Source: Taibaiella helva
Lineage (GTDB): Bacteria > Bacteroidota > Bacteroidia > Chitinophagales > Chitinophagaceae
DNA: 64,000 nucleotides
Direction: 5' to 3'
Assembly (NCBI RefSeq): GCF_003545695.1
Contig: NZ_QUZZ01000011.1
Span: 1 to 64,000 of the forward strand
Shown here: positions 32,660-41,038 of the stretch, one piece after another
Layout: each line of letters opens with the position of its first letter
Position numbering within the stretch: the first letter of the stretch is position 1
Translations under genes and position numbers: made by a program
The notes under the pieces: generated by a model
The model's database searches: none
Seen by the model: the letters and a program-made list of their open reading frames with translations, nothing else
Told to the model about the DNA's origin: nothing

Positions 32660-33224
32660 AATACTTTATTTCTGTCAACTGATTGGCTTTAATTTTTTGC
32701 TGAAGGGTCTTGCGGGCGTTATTAACGTGCCATTGCGAGGTGCCTTCGCTCATGTCCAGTATCTTACCGATCTCCTTATGGCTGTATCCTTCAAAAACAA
32801 AAAGGTTGAAGACGGTACGGCTCATCGGTGGCAAGGTCTGTATAATGCCCAGCAGGTCCTTCACCGCGATCTTGTCCAGGGCATTGTTGTTAATGCTGAA
32901 GGTAGCCGAGTCGCCGATCTCCTGCGGAAAATGCAGCTGCATGGCATTCTTCAGGTACTTGCTTTTCAGGTAATCCAGGCAGGTATTCACCACGATACGC
33001 CGCATCCAGCCTTCAAAGGAACCTTTGCCGCTGTAGTCGCCCATGTGATTGAATATTTTCAAAAAGCCATCCTGCAGCAGCTGTTCCGCATCGTGCATGT
33101 CCTTTGCATACCGGGCACACAATTTCAGGAACAAGCTGTAGTATTTTTTGTACAGATGCTCCTGAAGCGAACGGTCGTTGCGCCTGCAGCCTTCTATGAT
33201 ATCCTGCTCAGTATATTCCGGCAT
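32640..33224 (-). CDS. ECF RNA polymerase sigma factor (pair 1)
   Basis: The 194-residue sigma70-family protein of the extracytoplasmic-function type has only regions 2 and 4. Region 2 is about 20-95 (LYKKYYSLFLKLCARYAKDM, FLKIFNHMGDYSGKGSFEGW, WMRRIVVNTCLDYL). Region 4 is about 135-182 (LPPMSRTVFNLFVFEGYSHK, EIGKILDMSEGTSQWHVNNA). It recruits RNA polymerase to a dedicated promoter set. The gene overlaps the following anti-sigma-like gene by 20 bases, which implies translational coupling. The paralogue at 50259 shares region 4 wording (SEGTS.WHV..AR..L). No TAnnTTTG box was found upstream, so it may be read from another promoter or self-activated. Confidence 0.92.
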   Translation of the reverse strand: MPEYTEQDIIEGCRRNDRSLQEHLYKKYYSLFLKLCARYAKDMHDAEQLLQDGFLKIFNHMGDYSGKGSFEGWMRRIVVNTCLDYLKSKYLKNAMQLHFPQEIGDSATFSINNNALDKIAVKDLLGIIQTLPPMSRTVFNLFVFEGYSHKEIGKILDMSEGTSQWHVNNARKTLQQKIKANQLTEIKYYEQKRI

Positions 33225-33539
33225 GTAGTTCTGCGCTGTTCTATAGTCCTGTTTTTTCGGGTTGCGGATCGCTCCGTCAATGTTTGTCTTAAGATCTGTT
33301 CCTGGTCTTCCTGGTTCGTGTTTGTCCTTTCTCTTTTCCCTGGTATCGCTTTTTCCTATTCGTCGTTGCCCGGCACCAGGTGCCGGGTTTCTGCCGCAAC
33401 AGGTAATGCTGTTGCAGCGTTTCTCAGGATACTTAACGGAATCGGGGGCCGTATTCGTTTACCAAAGGCAGAATTTAACGTGATTCAACTGAACAAGCTG
33501 TAATCCGATAGACGTTGTTCCGGCCGAAAACCTTGGGTG
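33225..33539 (-). other. Gene-free leader of the ECF sigma gene with GC-rich hairpin
   Basis: No gene is evident in these 315 bases. The notable element is a perfect 9-bp GC-rich inverted repeat around one base at 33369-33387 (CCCGGCACC / GGTGCCGGG). It could be a terminator remnant for the preceding gene or a structured 5' leader of the sigma gene. Confidence 0.4.
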
Positions 33540-34505
33540 CTAATCCCTGATGTGGAAAAGGATACCGCCGCCGCCGGCAAGCCACAAACTGCCGTCGGGT
33601 CCCAATGTCATACACTTAATATCTTTGTCTGTAAATCTTTCAAATTCAGACCAGTGTTCTCCGCCGTCCTTTGTTTTCAGCAGCAGGCCGTTGTCGCCGG
33701 CCGCGTACCCGGTATGGCTATCCCTGAAGCAGACCGATCTTAGCCGGTACTTTTTCAGCAGGGGATTATCGCCGTTGCGCTGCTTCTTCCAGCTCCGGCC
33801 ACCATCGGCGGTATGGATGATCGTCCCATTGTAGCCCACAGCCCATACCTGGTCCGGGTCTATACAGGCAAGCTCCCTGAAAAAATCGCCTCTTATGTCC
33901 TGCAGTTGCCAGGAGCTGCCGCCATCTGTCGTTTTAAGCACGGCGCCATAACCGCAGGCGTAACCGGTCTGGCTGCCGGCAAAGCGGATATCGGACAGCT
34001 GAAAGGCAAAGGTGTCGACCAGGCTTAGGTTGGCCGCGGTGTCGATCTTAAAAATGCGTCCCGCCCTGTAGCCCTCGCCCGAGACGATAAAGCCCTGATC
34101 GGGGCCGTTAAAAGCAATCCGCTGAAACCATTCCCAGGCGGGGCTTTGTATGAGCTGCCAGTCGTTGCCTTCCTTACTGCAGCGGTAGATCTTGCCATCG
34201 TATCCTACACCGTAAATGTCCTTACCGTTGGTGGCGAGCCCGTACACCGCCTTGCTGTCGGGGCCGGTAAACGTAAAGGGCTGCCAGCTGTTGCCGCCAT
34301 CGGTGGTGCGCAGCAGCACGGAGGAAAAATATTTTTCACCGCCGGCGATAAATCCCAGGGTATCATTGATAAAAAGGATATGATTCAGATCATCTTCGGT
34401 ATTGGTGGTCAGCTGTTGGGTACCGCTAGGGACCAGGAGGTCCTTTTTGCAGGCGCAAAAAATAAGACAAAGCAATAGAAAGAAGAGGCGGTAATCAGGC
34501 TTCAT
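33540..34505 (-). CDS. YCF48/BNR-repeat lipoprotein
   Basis: I chose the ATG at 34505, giving MKPDYRLFFLLLCLIFCACK with a lipoprotein-like signal (Cys after FCA). An ATG six codons upstream is possible. The 321-residue protein is made of repeated bladed units with TTDGG.SW or TKDGGEHW motifs: LLRTTDGGNSWQ, VLKTTDGGSSWQ, IIHTADGGRSWK and LLKTKDGGEHWS. This is the pattern of BNR/Asp-box beta-propellers such as YCF48. The YCF48 group assists photosystem II assembly in phototrophs. In heterotrophic Bacteroidota these are envelope proteins of unknown role, so no photosynthetic function is implied. It lies upstream of the ECF sigma gene on the same strand. Confidence 0.8.
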   Translation of the reverse strand: MKPDYRLFFLLLCLIFCACKKDLLVPSGTQQLTTNTEDDLNHILFINDTLGFIAGGEKYFSSVLLRTTDGGNSWQPFTFTGPDSKAVYGLATNGKDIYGVGYDGKIYRCSKEGNDWQLIQSPAWEWFQRIAFNGPDQGFIVSGEGYRAGRIFKIDTAANLSLVDTFAFQLSDIRFAGSQTGYACGYGAVLKTTDGGSSWQLQDIRGDFFRELACIDPDQVWAVGYNGTIIHTADGGRSWKKQRNGDNPLLKKYRLRSVCFRDSHTGYAAGDNGLLLKTKDGGEHWSEFERFTDKDIKCMTLGPDGSLWLAGGGGILFHIRD

Positions 34506-34587
34506 GTCGTCGGTCAAGATCATTTTTATGAGCGAAGGCGTTGTGCATTTTCAGGTTGAGCATAAAAGCTATCAAAATATTGGGTAC

Positions 34588-35160
34588 CTAGCAGAGCCAG
34601 GCAACAATGCGGTAAGCCAGGAAAAAATCCATGCCGCAATACAGGAATAGCTGCAGCCAGCACCGCAGGGTAACTGCGGCGAAGCATGCTGCATAGCTAT
34701 ACAAGGCCATTTGCCGGTGCCGTAAAATTCGGTTTTTCCCCGCATAATATAAAGCCATATAAGTAACCGTAAACCAAAAAATACCCAGCACCGCAAAGCC
34801 ATAGCGGCTTACAGGCCCGCCTGTAGCGGCGGCGGTTAATGCCAGCAGGATATAGATCCGTCCCATGCGGCGGTGAAACCGGGGATATTTCCTGCGCCAG
34901 GCCTCCGAAAACTGCACCCAGCCACAAAGCAGTGCCAGTCCGCCGGTAATAATATGTGTGTAAAAGTTGATATTCCAGAGCTTGTCGGTGAGCAGGTTTT
35001 CATCTTTGAGCGATAGAAAGGACTGTTTGAGGTCGAAGAAAAAATACAGAGCAGGGTATAACCCGACGATGATCGCCAGAAGAATGAGCAACAGCTTCGT
35101 TATTTTACGCAGAAGAGAAAAGCGCAATCTCAGCAGTTTTTGATTTTTGGATAAGGACAA
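34588..35160 (-). CDS. DUF2306-type integral membrane protein
   Basis: This membrane protein of about 180-190 residues has roughly five hydrophobic helices, near 20-42, 70-86, 100-115, 118-137 and 150-172. The central HRRMGRIYILLALTAA and the RHRQMALYSYA segment are typical of DUF2306 proteins, whose histidines may bind haem. That is family lore, not shown here. There is no ATG near the N-terminus. The first possible start is a TTG at 35160, but a TAGCTTTG box at 35158-35165 overlaps it, so translation more likely begins at the TTG at 35127. It is divergent from dnaX. Confidence 0.7.
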   Translation of the reverse strand: MSLSKNQKLLRLRFSLLRKITKLLLILLAIIVGLYPALYFFFDLKQSFLSLKDENLLTDKLWNINFYTHIITGGLALLCGWVQFSEAWRRKYPRFHRRMGRIYILLALTAAATGGPVSRYGFAVLGIFWFTVTYMALYYAGKNRILRHRQMALYSYAACFAAVTLRCWLQLFLYCGMDFFLAYRIVAWLC

Positions 35161-35165
35161 AGCTA
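35158..35165 (-). promoter_or_regulatory. -7 motif overlapping the DUF2306 start
   Basis: TAGCTTTG on the minus strand fits TAnnTTTG. Its position means the TTG at 35160 cannot be in the transcript if this promoter is used. Confidence 0.4.
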
Positions 35166-35234
35166 AGCCGATAGCGCATTGCTTGTACTTTTTACTTTTT
35201 TTGCCGTCTCCATCAAATTTCAGAACTTGCGTCC

Positions 35235-37094
35235 ATGTCGGAACAGTACATTGTGTCAGCGCGTAAGTACCGGCCCCAGACTTTCGATACGGTCGTGGGC
35301 CAGCAACACATTACCACCACGCTTAAAAACGCCATCCGCACCCAGCACCTGGCCCATGCTTACCTGTTCTGCGGACCGCGCGGGGTGGGGAAGACTACCT
35401 GCGCCCGTATCCTGGCCCGCACCATCAACTGCGAAAACCCGACACCGGATATGGAGGCCTGCGGCGAATGCAGCACTTGCCTCTCCTTCCGCGACAATAC
35501 CTCTTTCAATATTTTCGAGCTGGATGCGGCGAGCAATAACTCGGTCGACGATATCCGCTCGCTTACCGAGCAGGTGCGCTACGCACCGCAGCACGGCAAA
35601 TACAAGATCTATATCATCGATGAGGTGCACATGCTCAGCACTGCGGCTTTCAATGCCTTTCTGAAGACGCTGGAAGAGCCGCCTCCCTATGCGATCTTTA
35701 TCCTGGCTACTACCGAAAAGCATAAGATCCTGCCCACGATCCTTTCCCGTTGCCAGATATTCGACTTCAAACGGATACAAACCGAAGACATCGTAGGGCA
35801 CCTGGCCAATATCTGTATCAAGGAAAATGTAGCTGCTCAGAACACCGCCCTGCACATCATTGCGCAGAAAAGCGAAGGTTGTATGCGCGACGCTCTGTCG
35901 ATGATGGACCGTATCGCCGGCTTTACCAACGGTCAGCTGACCTATGCACAAACAGTAGAGCACCTGAATATTCTCGATGCGGATATTTATTTTAAGCTGG
36001 GCGATATCCTGCTGAGCAAAGACATCGGCGGGGCGCTGCTCCTGCTGGACAATATCCTGCAACGTGGCTTTGAAGGCGATGTGATCCTCAACGGCTTTGC
36101 CGAACATTTCCGGAACCTGCTGCTGAGCAAGGATATGCGGATGGCTCAGTTGCTGGATGTACCTGAAGATCACCGCCGGCTGTATTTCGAGAAAGCGCAG
36201 ATGATCCCGTCCAGCTACATTCTTTCGGGACTAAGCCTGCTGAACGAAGCCGAGCTGGGCTTCCGTACAGCGCTCAATAAGCGGCTGCATCTCGAGCTCT
36301 GTCTCATACGGCTATGCTACCTGAACGATGTGCTCGATACAGCGGAACTGAACGGTTCCGATCTAAAAAAAAAACCTGATGAATCAATAGCGCCGGCTGC
36401 TGCTCCGGTGCAAACGGTTGTACAACCGGTATCCGTGACACCAGTTGCGGCGCCAGCATCAGCGGTACAAGCGGTAGCAGCACCGCCTCCTGCGATGGCG
36501 GCGCCGGCACAACCTTCCCATACACCGCCTCCTCCGCTACCGGTTGCTGAGCGGCCAGCTGTGCTTCAACCAGCATCACCACCACCGGTACAGAAGGTTG
36601 CCGCAGTGGCGCCGCCTGTGCTGCAATCCAAAAAGCCTAAGCTGGGATTGGGCATCCTGCAGCAGATCCAGCAGGAAAGTGAGCAGCAGCAGGAGCATGC
36701 AGGCGAGCGGATGGTGCTCGACCAGGAAAGCGCCGCCGCGCTGTTCCAGGATTTTCGCAATTACATACGCGTTGAGCTAAAGCAAATTCCCCTGGCCGCC
36801 CAGTTGGATATGATGAGCATCAATCTCATCTCGGCCAGCGAGCTGCAGCTGGTATGTGTGTCGGAGATCAATATGATCTATGCCCAGAACCAGCGCGAAG
36901 CCTTCATGGACTTCGGAAAACAGAAGACCCGTATCCCGGATCTCAGGGTGATGGTGCAGCTCGACGCTTCGGCCCGGAAAGAGGAGCCTAAAGAAAGGGT
37001 GCTGACCAAGCTGGAAGTTTATGAAATGATGGCGGCACAAAACCCTGCTCTTCGCCTGCTGCGTGAAAGCCTGAACCTCCAGGTGGATTTTTAA
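35235..37094 (+). CDS. dnaX: DNA polymerase III subunit gamma/tau
   Basis: The 619-residue clamp-loader ATPase loads the sliding clamp and organises the replisome. The AAA+ domain has Walker A GPRGVGKTT (47-55), a cysteine-rich zinc module (CENPTPDMEACGECSTC), Walker B IYIIDEVHML and the sensor 1 segment ILATTEKHKI. The lid and collar follow to about 370. A Pro/Ala/Val-rich linker (about 385-470) leads into a C-terminal tau-like domain (about 485-619). A run of nine A residues at 36365-36373 lies at the end of the collar. In some bacteria such slippery runs give a short gamma form by frameshifting, which would be possible here. The gene is divergent from the DUF2306 gene. A near-consensus -7 (TACTTTTT) lies about 40 bases upstream. 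Confidence 0.95.
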   Translation: MSEQYIVSARKYRPQTFDTVVGQQHITTTLKNAIRTQHLAHAYLFCGPRGVGKTTCARILARTINCENPTPDMEACGECSTCLSFRDNTSFNIFELDAASNNSVDDIRSLTEQVRYAPQHGKYKIYIIDEVHMLSTAAFNAFLKTLEEPPPYAIFILATTEKHKILPTILSRCQIFDFKRIQTEDIVGHLANICIKENVAAQNTALHIIAQKSEGCMRDALSMMDRIAGFTNGQLTYAQTVEHLNILDADIYFKLGDILLSKDIGGALLLLDNILQRGFEGDVILNGFAEHFRNLLLSKDMRMAQLLDVPEDHRRLYFEKAQMIPSSYILSGLSLLNEAELGFRTALNKRLHLELCLIRLCYLNDVLDTAELNGSDLKKKPDESIAPAAAPVQTVVQPVSVTPVAAPASAVQAVAAPPPAMAAPAQPSHTPPPPLPVAERPAVLQPASPPPVQKVAAVAPPVLQSKKPKLGLGILQQIQQESEQQQEHAGERMVLDQESAAALFQDFRNYIRVELKQIPLAAQLDMMSINLISASELQLVCVSEINMIYAQNQREAFMDFGKQKTRIPDLRVMVQLDASARKEEPKERVLTKLEVYEMMAAQNPALRLLRESLNLQVDF

Positions 37095-37157
37095 ATACCG
37101 TTTACCTATTATCGTCCTATACGGGGCTTGCCCCTGTGTATAAGCAATGTTGCTTTG

Positions 37158-37184
37158 TACAGACGTTGCAATGCAACGTCTGTA
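37158..37184. repeat. REP-like palindrome copy 1
   Basis: TACAGACGTTGCA and its exact reverse complement flank a single A. Confidence 0.85.
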
Positions 37185-37257
37185 TGGTTAGGTAAAACCT
37201 ATGCACTACAATGCCTGTACAATGAGATATGATAGGCACTCACAAGATTCTGGCAAT

Positions 37258-37287
37258 CCTGTAGAAACATTACAATGTCTGTACAGG
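37258..37287. repeat. REP-like palindrome copy 2, degenerate
   Basis: CCTGTA pairs with TACAGG and ACATT with AATGT, with three mismatched bases on each arm between them. Confidence 0.5.
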
Positions 37288-37374
37288 TACATTCGGGTAT
37301 AAGCATCGCATTGACCTCACATACCTATTGCGCTAAGCTATCCCCCTATAAAGCATGGCGTGAAATGTCATTTT

Positions 37375-37403
37375 GTACAGACGTTGCATTGCAACGTCTG
37401 TAC
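37375..37403. repeat. REP-like palindrome copy 3
   Basis: GTACAGACGTTGCA and its exact reverse complement flank a single T. This is the same arm as copy 1, extended by one base. Confidence 0.85.
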
Positions 37404-37547
37404 ACTGAGGCAATAGGGCCCATGTAATCAATTTCTCCGTGTGAGATAGTGGTACATCAGGTATAGATGTATTCCAGCAATAGCTGTTGCTTGGTAAGTC
37501 TTACGTTCCAGTTGCGGATTGTGCATCAGGTGTATGGCTATTAATCA

Positions 37548-37574
37548 TACAGGCATTGCCCTGCAACGCCTGTA
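37548..37574. repeat. REP-like palindrome copy 4, partly degenerate
   Basis: TACAGGCATTGC pairs with GCAACGCCTGTA with one G-T mismatch around a 3-base centre. Confidence 0.6.
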
Positions 37575-37680
37575 CGTTGAGGTAAGTTTATACATGGCAA
37601 CATCTGTGCACTTAGGTTGTGGCCTTATGTAATATAAGCGCTGTACGGTGGGGTATAAGCTGTAGGAATCACGAAGGGGA

Positions 37681-38316
37681 TTAACCAGCGATCGCATTGG
37701 GATCAAAATCAGCATTCAGCTCTTCGATATAGCCCAGCATGTCTTTGCGGCCGGTGAATTTTACGGTGGAAGTAATAAAGGTGCGGGGTATATATTCCCA
37801 TTCCTCCTTCATGCGGTTCACAAAGGCTTTGGCATTCCTGGCTGTTTCCGACTGTGTATTTTTATCGGCCTTGGTAAATACAATATTGAAAGGGATGCCC
37901 CATTCGCCCAGCTGGGCCAGGAATTCAAGATCGATCTTCTGCGGGCTAAGCCTGCTGTCGATCAGCACAAACACCGTTTGCAGGTTGATCCTTTGCTGGA
38001 AGTAGTCGGCAAGCATTTTCTGCCAGGCTGCCCGCTGTGCCTGCGAGCGCTTGGCGAAGCCGTAGCCGGGCAGGTCGACCAGGTACCAGGGGGTGTCTGC
38101 ATTGCGTTCGCCATTGATCAGGAAATGGTTGATCAGCGTGGTTTTGCCCGGCGTCTTGGACACCTTGGCCAGCTTGGCGTTATTGGTCAGCATATTGATC
38201 AGCGACGACTTGCCCACGTTGGAGCGGCCGATAAAAGCATATTCGGGCTTATCGGGCTGGGGGCATTGCGATACCTTGGCGCTGCTGACCAGGTAAGTGG
38301 CATTGTGAATCTCCAT
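37681..38316 (-). CDS. engB: Ribosome biogenesis GTPase EngB (YihA/YsxC)
   Basis: The 211-residue GTPase is required for late large-subunit assembly. G1 is GRSNVGKSS (30-38). Switch region and G2 show SKTPGKTTLINHF, G3 is DLPGYG, G4 is TKAD and G5 lies near TSTVKFTG. Length and motif spacing are typical. It lies eight bases after pdxA on the same strand, so the two are probably co-transcribed. No terminator was found after it, only the palindrome block, which may act in its place. Confidence 0.95.
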   Translation of the reverse strand: MEIHNATYLVSSAKVSQCPQPDKPEYAFIGRSNVGKSSLINMLTNNAKLAKVSKTPGKTTLINHFLINGERNADTPWYLVDLPGYGFAKRSQAQRAAWQKMLADYFQQRINLQTVFVLIDSRLSPQKIDLEFLAQLGEWGIPFNIVFTKADKNTQSETARNAKAFVNRMKEEWEYIPRTFITSTVKFTGRKDMLGYIEELNADFDPNAIAG

Positions 38317-38324
38317 ATCTTTTT

Positions 38325-39377
38325 CTAGCGCTCTTTGGCCAGCCTTTGCCTTTGCAGGGGATTGGCCGTGTACGTATCGTACGATGCTCTTTGTTTGAGG
38401 ATGTCAATCGCCTGGTAAATCGCCTCCCGCATCGAATCGGGCGAGGCCAGATTTTTACCGGCAATATCAAAAGCCGTGCCATGGTCGGGCGATGTTCTTA
38501 CCACCGGCAGACCGCAGGTATAGTTAACCCCTTCGCCGTTGTTCAGCGATTTGAAGGGGATCAGGCCCTGATCGTGGTACATGGCGATTACGGCGTCGAA
38601 CTGCTTGTAATGATGATGGGCAAAGAAGCCGTCGGCGCTGTAGGGGCCGAAGGCCAGCAGGCCGCTGTTCTGCAGGCTGTCGATGGCCGGTTTGATCACC
38701 GTCTGCTCTTCGGTACCGATAAGGCCGTCGTCGCCGGCATGGGGGTTCAGGCCCAGGAAAGCGATCTTCGGTTTGGCGATACCAAAATCCTTGATCAGCG
38801 CCTCTTTCAGGATCTGTGTTTTACGGATGATCAGGTCGGTCGTCAGGGTTTTGGCTACATCGGCTACAGGTATATGCTCGGTCACCAGGCCAACACGGAA
38901 GTCGCCGTTATAGAGCAGCATCACCACATCTTTGGCCTCAAATTTCTCTTTGAAAAAAGGCGTATGCCCGGTATAATTGAAGTCGGGAACCTGGGTATTC
39001 TTTTTATGGATCGGCGCTGTTACGATCGCGTCGATCTGCCCGTCTTTCAGGCATTGCGCAGCTACCAGGAGGGAGCGTACTGCGTACTTGCCACCTTCAG
39101 CCGTCAGCTCGCCCGGCGCTATGGCTACCTCTTCCTCCCAGCAGTTGAATACGTTCACCTGTTTGGGATTGAGACCCTCGAAGCTCTTGGTGCTGGCAAA
39201 GTTGAACTGGTGATCGGTAGGCACCAGCTTGCGGTAAAAGTTGATCGCTTTATTGGAAGCAAAAATAACCGGGGTGCACAGGTCGAGCATCCGGTTATCG
39301 GAGAATATTTTGATGATCAGCTCCAGGCCTACACCATTCAGGTCGCCTGTGGTGATACCGATAATAGGTTTTTCCAT
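38325..39377 (-). CDS. pdxA: 4-hydroxythreonine-4-phosphate dehydrogenase
   Basis: The 350-residue enzyme oxidises 4-phosphohydroxy-threonine in the DXP-dependent pyridoxal phosphate pathway. I chose the ATG at 39377 (MEKPIIGITTGDLNGVGLEL) because family members begin with this strand. The frame runs 14 codons further upstream without a plausible start context. Metal-ligand histidines appear in the segments TAPIHKKNTQ and MYHDQGLIPFK, and the C-terminal RTSPDHGTAFDIAG motif is intact. It is the first gene of a pair with engB and divergent from the PLP-enzyme gene at 39562. PdxA makes the precursor of the cofactor that enzyme uses, which may be coincidental. Confidence 0.95.
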   Translation of the reverse strand: MEKPIIGITTGDLNGVGLELIIKIFSDNRMLDLCTPVIFASNKAINFYRKLVPTDHQFNFASTKSFEGLNPKQVNVFNCWEEEVAIAPGELTAEGGKYAVRSLLVAAQCLKDGQIDAIVTAPIHKKNTQVPDFNYTGHTPFFKEKFEAKDVVMLLYNGDFRVGLVTEHIPVADVAKTLTTDLIIRKTQILKEALIKDFGIAKPKIAFLGLNPHAGDDGLIGTEEQTVIKPAIDSLQNSGLLAFGPYSADGFFAHHHYKQFDAVIAMYHDQGLIPFKSLNNGEGVNYTCGLPVVRTSPDHGTAFDIAGKNLASPDSMREAIYQAIDILKQRASYDTYTANPLQRQRLAKER

Positions 39378-39506
39378 AATCACGTATACAAAGGAGTAAA
39401 TGCCGGAGCACACCGGCAACAGGGCCGCAAATTACGCAATGATATCCAATTTTTCAGGAACAGGCCCAGACCGGGCCCGGGGCGGGGTAACCGCAATGCC
39501 GTTTCC

Positions 39507-39535
39507 TTGGCGCTTTCTTAATTTTTGTACCTTTG
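39507..39535 (+). promoter_or_regulatory. Promoter of the cystathionine beta-synthase-type gene
   Basis: TTGG at 39507-39510 and TACCTTTG at 39528-39535 are separated by 17 bases, close to the Bacteroidota TTTG-N19-TAnnTTTG pattern. It lies 26 bases before the chosen ATG. Confidence 0.65.
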
Positions 39536-39561
39536 CGGCTCAAATTTTACTTATCCTATTT

Positions 39562-40935
39562 ATGACTGCCGACAAAAAAGTGTACGACAATATCCTGGAA
39601 ACGATCGGGAATACCCCATTGATCAAGCTGCATAAAACCGTGGCAGATCTGCCTTGCCCCGTATATGCTAAAGTGGAGTTCTTCAACCCCGGCAATTCCA
39701 TCAAGGACCGTATGGCTTTAAAAATGCTGGAAGTAGCGGAGCGGGACGGCAGGATCAAACCCGGCGGCACCATTATCGAAGGTACTTCGGGCAATACCGG
39801 TATGGGATTGGCGCTGGCCGCTATCCAGAAGGGCTACCGTTGCATCTTTACCACAACCGACAAGCAATCCAAAGAGAAGGTCGATATCCTGAAGGCTTTT
39901 GGCGCCGAGGTGATCGTTTGCCCTACCAATGTAGAACCCGAAGATCCAAAATCTTATTATTCAGTATCCAAAAGGCTGGCGACGGAAGTGCCCAACAGCT
40001 GGTATGTAAATCAATACGACAACCTGGCCAACCGCCTGGCGCACTACGAGCAGACCGGTCCCGAAATATGGGAGCAGACGGAAGGTAAGATCACGCACCT
40101 GGTGGTGGCTACCGGTACCGGCGGTACGATTACCGGCACCGGCAAATACCTGAAAGAAAAGAACCCCGATATACAGGTGTGGGCCATCGACAGCTACGGT
40201 TCGCTGCTCACCAAGTGGTTCAACACAGGCGAGATCGATATGAAGGAAGTGCATCCTTATATTACGGAAGGTATCGGCGAAGATTTTGTGCCGGAGAACT
40301 ACGACCGGGATTGCATTGACTATTTTGAAAAAGTAACGGACAAGGATGGCGCTGTGATGGCCCGCCGTATTGCCAAGGAAGAAGGCATTTTTGTCGGCTA
40401 CTCAGCAGGTTCGGCCCTTTCCGGCCTGAAGCAGCTGAAGAGCAAGCTGACCAAGGACGACCTGGTGGTGGTGATCTTCCACGATCATGGCAGCCGCTAT
40501 GTCGGTAAGGTCTATAATGATGAATGGATGCTGGATCGCGGTTTCCTCGATGTGAATACTGTCCAGGACCTTATCGGGGGCCTCGGCCGCCGTCGCCTGG
40601 TGACCATTGATGCCGGGGAAACCGTTCAGAAAGCTATGGACCTCATGCACCAGTACGACATCGAGCAGATCCCTGTGAAGAAAGGTGGCGATATTACAGG
40701 ATCTGTATCCCAGCACGGGCTGTTCAAGAAGCTGATGCAGGACATTAACCTGAAGGAGCAGACCGTAGAAACGGTACAGGAAGCGCCTATTCCCCTGGTG
40801 GCCATGGATACGCCGCTCGAACGCCTCACCAGCTACATCAGCAAGGAGAACGGTGGTGTACTGGCTAAAGATGAAAGTGGTGACTATCATATCATTACGA
40901 AATACGACGTGCTGAATGCATTGTCCAAAGGATAA
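39562..40935 (+). CDS. PLP-dependent cystathionine beta-synthase / cysteine synthase family with CBS domains
   Basis: The 457-residue protein starts at the ATG at 39562 (MTADKKVYDN). A longer frame from 39400 crosses the promoter and is rejected. The fold-type II PLP domain (about 1-325) has the Schiff-base lysine in NPGNSIKDRMA, the TSGNTGMG substrate loop and the phosphate-binding GTGGTITG. Two CBS domains follow (about 340-457). This layout matches bacterial cystathionine beta-synthase, which joins serine or acetylserine to homocysteine, or hydrogen sulfide to O-acetylserine. Sequence alone does not settle substrate choice. The CBS pair may bind adenosyl ligands. Confidence 0.9.
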   Translation: MTADKKVYDNILETIGNTPLIKLHKTVADLPCPVYAKVEFFNPGNSIKDRMALKMLEVAERDGRIKPGGTIIEGTSGNTGMGLALAAIQKGYRCIFTTTDKQSKEKVDILKAFGAEVIVCPTNVEPEDPKSYYSVSKRLATEVPNSWYVNQYDNLANRLAHYEQTGPEIWEQTEGKITHLVVATGTGGTITGTGKYLKEKNPDIQVWAIDSYGSLLTKWFNTGEIDMKEVHPYITEGIGEDFVPENYDRDCIDYFEKVTDKDGAVMARRIAKEEGIFVGYSAGSALSGLKQLKSKLTKDDLVVVIFHDHGSRYVGKVYNDEWMLDRGFLDVNTVQDLIGGLGRRRLVTIDAGETVQKAMDLMHQYDIEQIPVKKGGDITGSVSQHGLFKKLMQDINLKEQTVETVQEAPIPLVAMDTPLERLTSYISKENGGVLAKDESGDYHIITKYDVLNALSKG

Positions 40936-40962
40936 TCGGATCGGGCTATTTTTAAATTTAAG

Positions 40963-40993
40963 TTTGGCTAATTAATAAAAAGACGTACCTTTG
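40963..40993 (+). promoter_or_regulatory. Promoter of rpsO
   Basis: TTTG at 40963-40966, 19 bases, then TACCTTTG at 40986-40993 gives a full match to the Bacteroidota -33/-7 consensus. Confidence 0.85.
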
Positions 40994-41038
40994 CGCTCCG
41001 ATTTTGTGAGGTACAATAAAAATACAATTCATTAAAAA

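Larger units (their letters stand above)
37095..37680. other. Gene-free block with four REP-like palindromes
   Basis: This 586-base gap lies between dnaX and engB, whose 3' ends both face it. I see no open frame worth calling. It contains two near-identical perfect palindromes and two degenerate ones, about 100-170 bases apart, plus isolated half-copies (for example TGCCTGTAC near 37212). It may be a transcription barrier between converging genes or a site of a mobile palindromic element. Confidence 0.6.

Noticed and set aside
32427-33503. Plus-strand frame of 358 codons across the sigma/anti-sigma genes
   Set aside because: It is antisense to two well-supported genes and has no recognisable feature.
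33540-34505. YCF48-like repeats as evidence of a photosystem gene
   Set aside because: The repeat type is shared by many unrelated propeller proteins, and nothing else in the window suggests phototrophy.
37095-37680. Gap considered for a tRNA or small RNA gene
   Set aside because: No cloverleaf or known RNA motif is seen. The structure is explained by palindromic repeats.
39400-39561. N-terminal extension of the PLP enzyme frame
   Set aside because: It contains the consensus promoter, and the family starts at 39562.
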